NCBI GenBank assembly: GCA_965229525.1
Contig: OZ245886.1
Span: 2,294,001 to 2,358,000 of the forward strand
Reading direction: 5' to 3'
DNA length: 64,000 nt
Origin: HXMU1420-13 sp965229525
Lineage (GTDB): Bacteria; Bacteroidota; Rhodothermia; Balneolales; Balneolaceae
Shown here: positions 43,128-51,682 of the stretch, piece after piece
Layout: every line of letters starts with the position of its first letter
Position numbering within the stretch: position 1 is the stretch's first letter
Notes under the pieces: generated by a model
The model's input: only the letters and a program-made list of their open reading frames with translations
What the model was told of the DNA's origin: nothing
Database searches by the model: none
Position numbers and translations under genes: made by a program

Positions 43128-44204
43128 CTATATTCTGTGTTTGTTTTTTAGCTTGAAAACATAGGCTAGAATCTCTGCTACAGCTCGATAGAGGTCTTCT
43201 GGGATGTATCCGTCTTCCTCGGCTGTAGCGAAGAGCGCTCTTGCCACCGGCTTATTTTCTACAATTGGTATGCCATACTCCCTGGCCAACTCTTTAATCT
43301 TCTTTGCTCGCAATCTTTGTCCCTTCACCATTACTATAGGAGCACCATTTAATTCGGGGTCATATTTTAAAGCAACGGCGTAGTGAGTTGGGTTTGTAAC
43401 AACCACATCGCTTGCAAGCACTGCATGATCCATTCTCTTCTGTTGGATGAGTTTTCGACCAAATGCTTTTCGTTGACCTTTAACATGAGGATCGCCTTCC
43501 ATCTGTTTGTATTCATCTTTTATTTCTTGCTTGGTCATCTTCAGGCTTTTTGTGTATTGATACTTCTGAAAGATGGCGTCTCCAATAGAGAGGATTAACA
43601 ATGCAGCAAACACTTTTACGACGAAGCTTAGAATGTGCCCACCCATCTGAGCCATACTATATTCAATAGGGACTATGGAAAAGCCTACATAACTGCTTAC
43701 ATCATTCTTGATTTCGTAGTACCCTATAATCCCGACTATACCCAATTTCATAAACCCCTTAACAAGCTCGCCAAGACCTTTTGTTGAAAAGATTTTCCCC
43801 ATCCCTTTAATAGGATCCATTTTTTCCGGTTTGAACTCCATGGCTTTGGGCGAGAAAACACCTTTAGTTTGTGCCATGTTTACTCCGATTGCGACAATCA
43901 TTAAAATCACACTCGTTGGCATTACTATCTGTAGGCCGAAGTAAAGTGCAGTTCGTAAATAACTCTCGGCCTGACTTTGATCGGTAAAACCCATTCCAGA
44001 ATTAAAGAAGAAGCTTTCGAACAGATAGGTAATTCGATCAAAGATCATCCCACCTACTCCAAGAAACATAAGTAAGGCAGCAATCATAAGGATTACCGAT
44101 GACACCTCTTTGCTGGTACTTACATTACCTTCTTCGCGAGCCTTCTGAAGTCGCCTCGCCGTTGGTTCTTCGGTTTTTTCCTGGTCGGATTTGTCATTAG
44201 CCAT
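43128..44204 (-). CDS. flhB: FlhB flagellar export switch protein
   Basis: The 358-residue membrane protein has the charged N-terminus EKTEEPTARRLQKAREEG, four helices, and the autocleavage motif NPTH in VVTNPTHYAVALKYD. It switches export specificity from rod/hook to filament together with FliK. It heads the minus-strand unit flhB-flhA-flhF-flhG-74aa-fliA. A sigma28-like element lies about 290 nt upstream. Confidence 0.97.
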   Translation of the reverse strand: MANDKSDQEKTEEPTARRLQKAREEGNVSTSKEVSSVILMIAALLMFLGVGGMIFDRITYLFESFFFNSGMGFTDQSQAESYLRTALYFGLQIVMPTSVILMIVAIGVNMAQTKGVFSPKAMEFKPEKMDPIKGMGKIFSTKGLGELVKGFMKLGIVGIIGYYEIKNDVSSYVGFSIVPIEYSMAQMGGHILSFVVKVFAALLILSIGDAIFQKYQYTKSLKMTKQEIKDEYKQMEGDPHVKGQRKAFGRKLIQQKRMDHAVLASDVVVTNPTHYAVALKYDPELNGAPIVMVKGQRLRAKKIKELAREYGIPIVENKPVARALFATAEEDGYIPEDLYRAVAEILAYVFKLKNKHRI

Positions 44205-44443
44205 GACCCTCCATTTTCAAAAACGATACCAGATCAAAAAGAAGGCAAAGTGTGATTTAAACTGAAAATTGAGAACATGATGGAGCGGAAAATTTCGCAA
44301 TTGGGGAAAAAATTTCTGCAAACTCTTCCTACTTGAAGAAGCGGTATACTATTTCAGCTATTAAAATAAATAGTGATGAAAAACCTTCTTAATGATATCA
44401 AAAAGAACGATTTCTGAATTGTAAGAAATGCTAATTCACTATA

Positions 44444-44459
44444 TGGCATAAAGTTTGAT
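44444..44459 (+). promoter_or_regulatory. sigma54-like promoter upstream of flgF operon
   Basis: TGGCAT-N5-TTGAT with correct GG-N10 spacing but GA in place of GC at -12, 88 nt before flgF. Weaker than the sites at 18342 and 57757. The surrounding 44205-44547 intergenic region holds no gene; it also carries the minus-strand site at 44491. Confidence 0.3.
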
Positions 44460-44490
44460 GTGGCACCAGTGAACGATTGGTAACTATGTG

Positions 44491-44517
44491 TTATCGGCAC
44501 ACAATATCGACGACTTA
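44491..44517 (-). promoter_or_regulatory. sigma28-like promoter facing flhB
   Basis: Minus strand TAAGTCGT-N11-GCCGATAA, with a perfect -10. It points toward flhB but is 287 nt from its start, giving a long leader, so assignment to flhB is tentative. Confidence 0.45.
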
Positions 44518-44547
44518 AATTTTTCACTGATTTTTTAATCAAAAAAA

Positions 44548-45288
44548 ATGCTTGATCGAATTTACATGCAAATGCAGGCCATGCAGGTCCTTTCAAAATC
44601 ACAGGATGTGACTGCAGATAATCTGGCTAACATCAATACTCCCGGTTTCAAAGGGAATAAGTTGTTCTATCGCATGATGACTGAAAATCTGAATGGACAG
44701 GAAATCAAGAGAGCTGTTCCGATGAGTCAGGTAAATATGGATCAGGGCATTTTAGAGCCAACCGGAAATGAATTTGATGTAGCCATTAATGGTACTGGAT
44801 TTTTTAAAGTACAGGATGGCGATCAGGAGTATCTAACTCGAGACGGTCGCTTTTCACTAAATTCTGACGGCATCCTTGTTAATAGCAATGGCGCTCAGGT
44901 TTTGGGCGAATCAGGTCCGATTCAATTAACAGAATTATTCCAAAGTACAAACGAATCGGGTGGACCAAACCAACTGGAAATTTCTAAAGATGGTACAATC
45001 CTTATTAATGGAAACGCCCAGGATAAGCTACAGATAGTAAAAGTTGATGATCCAACATTACTTGAGCGACAAGGAAGCACATACTTCACTGTAAAAGACG
45101 AGATTGAACTTTCCGATGATGGAATCGGAATGGTAATGCAGGGCTACTTCGAGAAAGGAAATGTAGAGCCTCTTGCCGAAATGGTAGATATGATGCGAAA
45201 CATGCAAATGTTTGAGTCTCAGCAACGAGCACTTAAAACTACCGACGATATGCTTTCGCAAGTAACCTCCCGACTAGGAAGACTATAA
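44548..45288 (+). CDS. flgF: FlgF proximal rod protein
   Basis: The 246-residue rod protein has the motif QDVTADNLANINTPGFKGNK, internal DVAINGTGFFKVQDGDQEYL and a C-terminal helix (VEPLAEMVDMMRNMQMFESQ). It begins with LDRIYMQMQAMQVL, closer to FlgF than FlgG. First gene of the flgF-flgL operon. Confidence 0.93.
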   Translation: MLDRIYMQMQAMQVLSKSQDVTADNLANINTPGFKGNKLFYRMMTENLNGQEIKRAVPMSQVNMDQGILEPTGNEFDVAINGTGFFKVQDGDQEYLTRDGRFSLNSDGILVNSNGAQVLGESGPIQLTELFQSTNESGGPNQLEISKDGTILINGNAQDKLQIVKVDDPTLLERQGSTYFTVKDEIELSDDGIGMVMQGYFEKGNVEPLAEMVDMMRNMQMFESQQRALKTTDDMLSQVTSRLGRL

Positions 45289-45315
45289 TGAATTCGAAAT
45301 CAAACCCACAGAATT

Positions 45316-46110
45316 ATGCCAACTAGAGCACTAAGCACAGCCGCATTGGGTATGAGTGCCCAACAGCGATCGGTTGATAATATCGCTAACAACCTTGCCA
45401 ACGTTGGCACTACAGGATTCAAACGTAGCACGATTGCTTTTCAGGATCTATTCTATGAGAATATTGCTGCTTCAAAGATGGGAAGTGCAACTGGTCGTAG
45501 TACTAGCGACGGGCCAACTCTTCAAATAGGGCACGGTTCTAGAGCAGTGGCAACTATCCGTAACTTCATGCAGGGTTCTGTTGCAGAAACAGGAAATGTG
45601 TTAGATCTGGCAATTAGTGGGGATGGCTTCTTCCAAATTGAAATGCCGGATGGATCAACAGCATACACCCGTGATGGTAATTTTAGCCGTGATCCAAACG
45701 GATTGCTTGTAAATAATTCGGGATTACCACTCTCCGGACAAATTGAAGTACCAGCCGATGCAATTGGAATAAATATTACCGCAGATGGTACCATTACTGC
45801 GCTTTTAGGTGATAATACCAATGTAGATTTAGGTCAACTTGAACTGGCTAAGTTTGCAAACAACGCTGGATTAGAAGCGATTGGCGATAACCTGTATTTA
45901 GAAACTGAATCTTCCGGTTTAGCCTTTTTCGGAACCCCTGGCGATGAAGGTTTTGGTGTGGTTCGGCAAGGTTATTTGGAGCAATCAAATGTAGATATCG
46001 TAACAGAAATGGTTCGTTTGATTGAAGCGCAAAGAGCTTATGAGACCAACTCAAAAATGGTACAAACCGCCGAGGACATGATGTCTGTAACTAACGGTAT
46101 CAAAAGATAA
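45316..46110 (+). CDS. flgG: FlgG distal rod protein
   Basis: The 264-residue distal rod subunit opens with ALSTAALGMSAQQRSVDNIA and NNLANVGTTGFKRS, and has LDLAISGDGFFQIEMPDGST and the C-terminal NVDIVTEMVRLIEAQRAYET motif. Its stop is immediately followed by the flgA ATG with no spacer. Confidence 0.96.
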   Translation: MPTRALSTAALGMSAQQRSVDNIANNLANVGTTGFKRSTIAFQDLFYENIAASKMGSATGRSTSDGPTLQIGHGSRAVATIRNFMQGSVAETGNVLDLAISGDGFFQIEMPDGSTAYTRDGNFSRDPNGLLVNNSGLPLSGQIEVPADAIGINITADGTITALLGDNTNVDLGQLELAKFANNAGLEAIGDNLYLETESSGLAFFGTPGDEGFGVVRQGYLEQSNVDIVTEMVRLIEAQRAYETNSKMVQTAEDMMSVTNGIKR

Positions 46111-46809
46111 ATGACAGTTAGCATATTCATATCGCTTCTAGTTGCTCTAGGTTTGATGCATCCATTAAACAAAGAAGAAGCAACGAAAGCCAAAGTGCTG
46201 CAGCTAGCTTCAGCTAGTTTAGAACAGCACTTAGATGTGAATACGTATCAATTTGAATTAACAGCCCGCTGGATACCAGGTAGTTTACTCCAAGTTGGAC
46301 CAGAGAATATTCACTCGGTTTCATTATCAGGAAATATTGGGGAATACACCCGTTTCGATGTAATCCATCAAACTAGAGCCGGTAGAAAAACCAGCGAAAT
46401 TCAACTTAAAATAGAAGCAGAGCAGCTTGTAGTGGTGGCCATTGATAGAGTTCGAAGTGGAGAACAACTAGACCTGCATAATTTTGAACTTCAGTGGAAA
46501 CCGGTACGGCTTGGAAGAGATCGATTTGTTACAAACATAGACGAGCTGAAAGGGAAATCAATACGAAGAAATTTGTCCCACGGGCAAACCATAAGAGTGC
46601 ATGAAATCAGCAGTCCTATTTTGGTAGCACCAGGGCAAGAAGTAGCAATGGTATTCTCACAAGGATCCATTCAACTGGGATTAAATTGCGAAAGCAGACA
46701 AAGCGGATCTGAAGGAGAAGAAGTACAAATTTATTGTCACGAAACAAGAAAAAAATACACCGCAAAAGTAATCGGTGCAGGAGAAGTACAATGGCTAAGA
46801 ACAAATTAA
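46111..46809 (+). CDS. flgA: FlgA P-ring assembly chaperone
   Basis: The 232-residue periplasmic protein has an N-terminal signal sequence (SIFISLLVALGLMHP) and a SAF/FlgA C-terminal domain (SGEQLDLHNFELQWKPV, ELKGKSIRRNLSHGQTIRV, VAPGQEVAMVF, ending IGAGEVQW). It helps FlgI form the P ring. It abuts flgG without a gap and overlaps flgH by 19 nt. Confidence 0.9.
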   Translation: MTVSIFISLLVALGLMHPLNKEEATKAKVLQLASASLEQHLDVNTYQFELTARWIPGSLLQVGPENIHSVSLSGNIGEYTRFDVIHQTRAGRKTSEIQLKIEAEQLVVVAIDRVRSGEQLDLHNFELQWKPVRLGRDRFVTNIDELKGKSIRRNLSHGQTIRVHEISSPILVAPGQEVAMVFSQGSIQLGLNCESRQSGSEGEEVQIYCHETRKKYTAKVIGAGEVQWLRTN

Positions 46810-47423
46810 ATAAGAACCTTATTGGACTAACTATATTGGGTATACTATTTCTATCGGGGGATGTGCTCGCACAGTTTTCGTTATACAGTGATGTTAAGGC
46901 GAAAAAGGTAGGAGACATCATTACGGTAGTTTTGAGAGAAAATCTTCAAGGGAGTTCAACAACCGACTCTAAAGTCACGTCAAATTCAAATGGACAGGCT
47001 ACAGGATCCTTATCCGGTAATTTCATGCCATTTGAGCCAGTATTTGGCAGTGGCGCTTCCGTGAATTATGGGTCAGATCAAAAAAACCTCGCAACTCAAC
47101 GCCAGCTTCTGGAAGGATTTGTAAGTGTTCAAATTGTAGAGGTAAATAACCAGGGTGATCTGATTGTAGAGGGAAAACGTCAGACCGAGATAAATGGGGA
47201 AGTGCATGAAATGTCGATTGCAGGGACTGTTCGGGTTAATGATATCGATGGAAATAACCAGGTGCTTTCCTATCGCATCGCAAATGCCGAAATCAGCTAT
47301 CAAAAAATGGGTGGAATCGGAGATAGGAAAGGCAGCAGAGGGATTCTGAAGAAAGTAGTATTTGGTGGAATTGGTGCAGGGCTTGCTGCAGCTGCCATCC
47401 TAAGAAGTAATTCTAATAACTAG
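46791..47423 (+). CDS. flgH: FlgH L-ring protein, no lipobox seen
   Basis: The 210-residue L-ring protein has the family core SLYSDVKAKKVGDIITVVLR and VQIVEVNNQGDLIVEGKRQT, with VNDIDGNNQVLSYRIANAEI. The frame opens upstream at 46734, but AGGAG seven nt before ATG 46791 selects this start. The leader (LIGLTILGILFLSGDVLAQF) ends in a signal-peptidase-I-like site and has no cysteine, so unlike enterobacterial FlgH it seems not to be a lipoprotein. Confidence 0.92.
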   Translation: MAKNKLNKNLIGLTILGILFLSGDVLAQFSLYSDVKAKKVGDIITVVLRENLQGSSTTDSKVTSNSNGQATGSLSGNFMPFEPVFGSGASVNYGSDQKNLATQRQLLEGFVSVQIVEVNNQGDLIVEGKRQTEINGEVHEMSIAGTVRVNDIDGNNQVLSYRIANAEISYQKMGGIGDRKGSRGILKKVVFGGIGAGLAAAAILRSNSNN

Positions 47424-47427
47424 TCCA

Positions 47428-48561
47428 GTGAGTACAAAAAAAGCATCATATCAAACACTTTTTCTCATTCTGATTGTATTCGGATTCACTTTTGAAGGAT
47501 GGGCTCAATCAAGACTTTCAGATCTAGTAGAAATCCAGAATACATCAGGTAAAGAGCTTATCGGATACGGACTAGTTACCGGTTTAGATCGCACGGGTGA
47601 TCGATCCTCAAGCAGTAGAGGAGCCGTTTTTACGATTCAATCGATTTCGAATATGTTGGAAAATTTTGGAATCACTGTTGATGCTGATCGCTTAAGAACC
47701 AGGAATGTGGCAGCGGTAATGGTAACAGCCAAACTTGGCCCATATAACGCCCCAGGTAGTAATATTGATGTAACAGTTTCGTCGCTCGGGGATGCAAGTA
47801 GTTTGTCGGGTGGGGTGCTACTACAAACACCATTGTTTGATCCGCAAACGGAAGAAGTTTATGCAAAAGCCCAAGGTTCACTAATAGTTGGTGGAATTAC
47901 AGCCGAAGTTCAGGGATCCAGAGTAAGTCAGAATCAAACACTTACTGCAACTATTCCAAGTGGAGCAATGGTTGAACTTAATGATGATTATGAATTGTCA
48001 TCGGAAGAGCCTCTTGGTCTTGTACTACGAGATCCAAGCTTTGCAAATGCCCGCAGTATTGTAGAGGTGATAAATGCAACATTTGATGAGGAGCTGGCCA
48101 TGATGCAACATCCCGGTCTGGTAAAAGTAACCTGGCCCGATGCATTTCAGGATCAGGGGGCCATGAATGTGTTCACAAGTATCATACTTGAACAAGAGAT
48201 TGAAGTAGAATCTATAGCACGTGTAGTAATTAACGAGAGAACCGGCACCATCGTAGCGGGTGGAGATGTGGTGATTGACGATGTAATGATATCGCATGGA
48301 AGTATCCAAGTTACTACCCAGAATACACCGTTGGTAAGTCAGCCACCAGCGCTTAGTGGTGGGTCCACCATACTAACCGGTGTTAATCAGGCAGGAATAA
48401 GCGAGCAAGCTGCCCAAACGATTGTATTAGAGCCACAAACTTCGGTGCAGGATTTGGCCGCTGCTTTGAACACGCTCGGACTTAGTCCACGTGATATTAT
48501 TGCCATTTTTCAGGCATTGAACAGAGCCGGTGCACTTCGTGGTAAATTAATCGTGATGTAG
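47428..48561 (+). CDS. flgI: FlgI P-ring protein
   Basis: The 377-residue periplasmic P-ring subunit starts at GTG 47428, 5 nt after flgH. Signal peptide with cleavage near GWA. Conserved SRLSDLVEIQNTSGKELIGY followed by GLVTGLDRTGDRSSS, later NERTGTIVAGGDVVIDDVMI, and the C-terminal LNTLGLSPRDIIAIFQALNR. Typical length. Confidence 0.95.
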   Translation: MSTKKASYQTLFLILIVFGFTFEGWAQSRLSDLVEIQNTSGKELIGYGLVTGLDRTGDRSSSSRGAVFTIQSISNMLENFGITVDADRLRTRNVAAVMVTAKLGPYNAPGSNIDVTVSSLGDASSLSGGVLLQTPLFDPQTEEVYAKAQGSLIVGGITAEVQGSRVSQNQTLTATIPSGAMVELNDDYELSSEEPLGLVLRDPSFANARSIVEVINATFDEELAMMQHPGLVKVTWPDAFQDQGAMNVFTSIILEQEIEVESIARVVINERTGTIVAGGDVVIDDVMISHGSIQVTTQNTPLVSQPPALSGGSTILTGVNQAGISEQAAQTIVLEPQTSVQDLAAALNTLGLSPRDIIAIFQALNRAGALRGKLIVM

Positions 48562-48564
48562 AAA

Positions 48565-48891
48565 ATGAAAGTTGGCAATCACATACCAATAGATCAATCA
48601 GCATTATCTCAATCAAGAAAAGAAGTGCGTGAAAAAGAGAATGCTGCAGTTCAGTTTGAAGAGATTTTTGCAAAACATCTTGTGAAAGAGCTAACCAAAG
48701 ATTCCTTCAAAATTGAAGGTGGAATGATGGGGAATGCCAATAAGATGTACAGAGAATTTATAACAGATGCGTTGGCTTCTGAATTAGCCGCCCAGAGAAA
48801 ACTGGGTATGGCCGATTTAGTCTCCAGGTATTGGAATCAGAATAACGACGAGCAACAAATAAATAACAGAGAAGATGAACACAGCCAATAA
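48565..48891 (+). CDS. flgJ: FlgJ-like rod-binding protein, no muramidase domain
   Basis: The 108-residue protein matches the N-terminal rod-binding domain of FlgJ: AAVQFEEIFAKHLVKELTKD and MYREFITDALASELAAQRKL with GMADLVSRYW. The C-terminal peptidoglycan hydrolase half of proteobacterial FlgJ is absent, so a separate hydrolase must open the wall. It overlaps the flgN-like gene by 17 nt. Confidence 0.9.
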   Translation: MKVGNHIPIDQSALSQSRKEVREKENAAVQFEEIFAKHLVKELTKDSFKIEGGMMGNANKMYREFITDALASELAAQRKLGMADLVSRYWNQNNDEQQINNREDEHSQ

Positions 48892-49387
48892 TATGCCCGA
48901 AGAGATCAAGGTGATTTCGGAGAAAGTTGAATTATTACATGAGAGTTCCAATAAAATGATTGAAGTGATGGAGAGACAAATTGATGCCATCATTGCATCA
49001 AATACTACGAAAATAGAAGAGCTAGCTAATTTGCATGCAACTTTAACTATTCGATATACCGAGAATGAACAGGATTTTATCAACGAATTAAGCACAATTC
49101 TGAATAATACATCAGAAACTAAAGGCGTAAAGCTGGCAGCACTCAAAGAACTATTTCCAGCCTATACCAACCAAATAGAGTATTGGCAGAATATCCTGCA
49201 TGAAAATGTGCAGAAGTTGCAGAAAAAGCATCATCAAATTGTAGAGTTACTGGAATTTGCGATGAACAGTAACGCCAAAATGCTCGAGACTTTGTACTCC
49301 AAAGGGACAGAAAAAAACAAACATTATAGCGCGACAGGAACAACCAGTTCCATAATGCCAGGTTTAGCAATTAATCAAAAAGCTTGA
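48875..49387 (+). CDS. flgN: FlgN-like export chaperone
   Basis: The 170-residue helical protein lies between flgJ and flgK. It has the long coiled-coil architecture of FlgN, with AYTNQIEYWQNILHENVQKL and a C-terminal stretch (SKGTEKNKHYSATGTTSS) similar to the flexible FlgN tail that binds FlgK/FlgL. Sequence conservation is low in this family; the position directly before flgK and flgL is the stronger evidence. Confidence 0.8.
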   Translation: MNTANNMPEEIKVISEKVELLHESSNKMIEVMERQIDAIIASNTTKIEELANLHATLTIRYTENEQDFINELSTILNNTSETKGVKLAALKELFPAYTNQIEYWQNILHENVQKLQKKHHQIVELLEFAMNSNAKMLETLYSKGTEKNKHYSATGTTSSIMPGLAINQKA

Positions 49388-49397
49388 ATAGGAAACT

Positions 49398-50756
49398 ATG
49401 AACAGGCTGTTCGAAATATCAAAAAGTGGTTTGGCAAGCGCACAGCGTTCGCTTACCGTAACATCAAATAATATAGTTAACGCCGATACTCCGGGTTACA
49501 CGAGACAACGGGTCGACAAAATGCCCGTTGGATTAAATACTGGTATGACCAGTATTGGACTTGGTGTAAATATTTCGACAGCTACACGACTTCGTAACGA
49601 TATGAACGATGCTCTGACGAACCAAAAACGTCAGGAGTATGGGTTCATGAGTTATAAAAATCAAGTATATGAGCGGCTACAGGCCACTATGACAACCGAC
49701 TCGGGGGGAGATCTTGATGTTCGAATTAGCCGTTTCTTCGACATGTTTTCAGAACTTGCCAATGATCCACAAGACATAAGTGTACGAAACAGTTTGATTT
49801 CAGAGGCTCAACAACTGACCTCTAAATTCAAGAACATCGATCAAACCCTGAGTGATACTGGTGAGCTTATAGCGGATACCGCTCAAACCACCATTACCAA
49901 TATCAATAATCTGCTGCGAGATATACAGGCTTTGAATGAATCGGTCGTTCAAAGTACACATCGTGGTGCTCCAGATAGTACAAGTCTTGACATTAGAGTT
50001 AAGAAGTTAGAAGAATTGGCTCAGTTGGTAGATTTCACACAAATGAATGCAGATTCTGGTGCAGTTGAAATTCGTTTAGGTGGAATTCGGGTTTTAGATG
50101 ATGAACATATTCTTGAACTAAAATCAGAGGTATCACCAAACGATCAACAATTCAATGTTCGTGTTGCAGGTGGAACCATTGTAGATGTGAAAGGTGGTGA
50201 GTTAGGCGCACAAATTGATATGTACACCAACAATATTCCGGACTTCAGAGCTAAGCTTGATGAGCTGGCAAACACCCTGGTTACGGAGATTAATAACATT
50301 CACAGTTCAGGATTTGGCCTAAACGATGCGATGGGACGAGATTTCTTCGTTGCTTCAGGGGATCAGGCTGGTACAATGAGTATCAATCCGGATTTGATTT
50401 CCAATCCTGAAAATATTGCAGCCTCGAGTACTTCGGGAGAAGCGGGGAATGGAGAGTTAGCTGCTCAAATCAATGAATTACGAAATGCTGGTTTGATTAA
50501 TGGAAGAAAAATTGTGGATCAAACCATCGAAATAATAAGTACTCCAGGTTCTGAGGTTTACTCACTTGCATCGCAAATGGAAACCAATGAAGCAGAAATT
50601 GCCATGTTACAAACTCAGCAAGAGCGCCAGTCTGGGGTAAACATTGATGAAGAACTTGCAAACATGATTCAATTTCAAAACGCCTATCAAGGTTCAGCAC
50701 GGGTAATGGAAACAGCCCGAAATTTATACGACACCTTGTTAGGAATAGTGGGCTAG
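49398..50756 (+). CDS. flgK: FlgK hook-filament junction protein
   Basis: The 452-residue hook-associated protein 1 has the N-terminal motif LTVTSNNIVNADTPGYTRQR, the FlgK helical part (DVRISRFFDMFSELANDPQD) and the C-terminal motif NIDEELANMIQFQNAYQGSA followed by RVMETARNLYDTLL. Followed 3 nt later by flgL. Confidence 0.96.
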   Translation: MNRLFEISKSGLASAQRSLTVTSNNIVNADTPGYTRQRVDKMPVGLNTGMTSIGLGVNISTATRLRNDMNDALTNQKRQEYGFMSYKNQVYERLQATMTTDSGGDLDVRISRFFDMFSELANDPQDISVRNSLISEAQQLTSKFKNIDQTLSDTGELIADTAQTTITNINNLLRDIQALNESVVQSTHRGAPDSTSLDIRVKKLEELAQLVDFTQMNADSGAVEIRLGGIRVLDDEHILELKSEVSPNDQQFNVRVAGGTIVDVKGGELGAQIDMYTNNIPDFRAKLDELANTLVTEINNIHSSGFGLNDAMGRDFFVASGDQAGTMSINPDLISNPENIAASSTSGEAGNGELAAQINELRNAGLINGRKIVDQTIEIISTPGSEVYSLASQMETNEAEIAMLQTQQERQSGVNIDEELANMIQFQNAYQGSARVMETARNLYDTLLGIVG

Positions 50757-50759
50757 ATT

Positions 50760-51653
50760 ATGAGAGTAACGAACCGAATAGTATTCGATAATTTTATGCG
50801 AGATGTGAATCGTAATCGCACGCAAATGGCTGATATTCAATCCAGTTTGTCGAGTGCGAAAAGTGTACGATTCCCTTCTCAGGATCCTATTTCTTTTCAA
50901 AGAAGTCGTTCTATTGAAGAAGACATTCGGGAATCGGAACAATTTCAGAAAAACATTAATAGTGGATTGCGTCAAAGTCGCTTAGTACAGGATTCTTTGG
51001 ATAAATCCATCGATGAACTTATTGAGATAAAGAGAATTCTGGTGCAATCTGCCTCTGATTCTTATAGTGCAGTAGATCGGTCAAATATGGCAGATCAGAT
51101 TTCAGGAATTAGAGACTCTTTGATCGCAACTTTCAACCTCAGTTATGGGGATAGATATCTGTTCGCGGGTACAAATAGTCAGGATAAACCTTTTGCTCTT
51201 GATATTTCGGCTACAGGTGGTGTTGCGGATACAAGCAACTCTTCAGCTATAAAAATAGCCGTAGACAATGATGTAGATATAGAAATAAGTGTTACGGGTA
51301 CAGAAATTCGTGCAACGGATGAAGGCGACTTCTTCGAGATCATCCAAAACATAGAAACTGCACTGCGAACTAATGATTCTGAAGCACTGAATAACCTGAT
51401 TCCGGCAGCCGATGAGTTGATCGATCACACTACAGATGTCACATCACGACTTGGAAATAATATTGCTCGTATGGAATACTTGTTCGAGCAATTCGAGAAT
51501 ACAAAAATTACTCAACATGCTGAGGTAAGCAAGTTGGTAGATACCGACTATGCACAGGCTATCTCAGAATTACAGAGAAATGAAACCATTTATCAATCGG
51601 CGATGGCCGTTCACACAAGAATGTTTAGCAACTCGTTGCTGAACTACATCTAA
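50760..51653 (+). CDS. flgL: FlgL hook-filament junction protein
   Basis: The 297-residue hook-associated protein 3 of the flagellin-like fold. It begins MRVTNRIVFDNFMRDVNRNR, has the conserved SAKSVRFPSQDPISFQRSRS segment, GDRYLFAGTNSQDKPF in the middle and a flagellin-like C-terminal helix (DYAQAISELQRNETIYQSAM). Confidence 0.94.
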   Translation: MRVTNRIVFDNFMRDVNRNRTQMADIQSSLSSAKSVRFPSQDPISFQRSRSIEEDIRESEQFQKNINSGLRQSRLVQDSLDKSIDELIEIKRILVQSASDSYSAVDRSNMADQISGIRDSLIATFNLSYGDRYLFAGTNSQDKPFALDISATGGVADTSNSSAIKIAVDNDVDIEISVTGTEIRATDEGDFFEIIQNIETALRTNDSEALNNLIPAADELIDHTTDVTSRLGNNIARMEYLFEQFENTKITQHAEVSKLVDTDYAQAISELQRNETIYQSAMAVHTRMFSNSLLNYI

Positions 51654-51682
51654 CCAGGAATAAAACAAGAGGATGTTGAAAA

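Noticed and set aside
44216..44231. Minus-strand TGGTAT-N5-TTGAA upstream of flhB, sigma54-like
   Set aside because: It ends only 12 nt before the flhB start, leaving no room for a start site and ribosome-binding site, and it has two mismatches.
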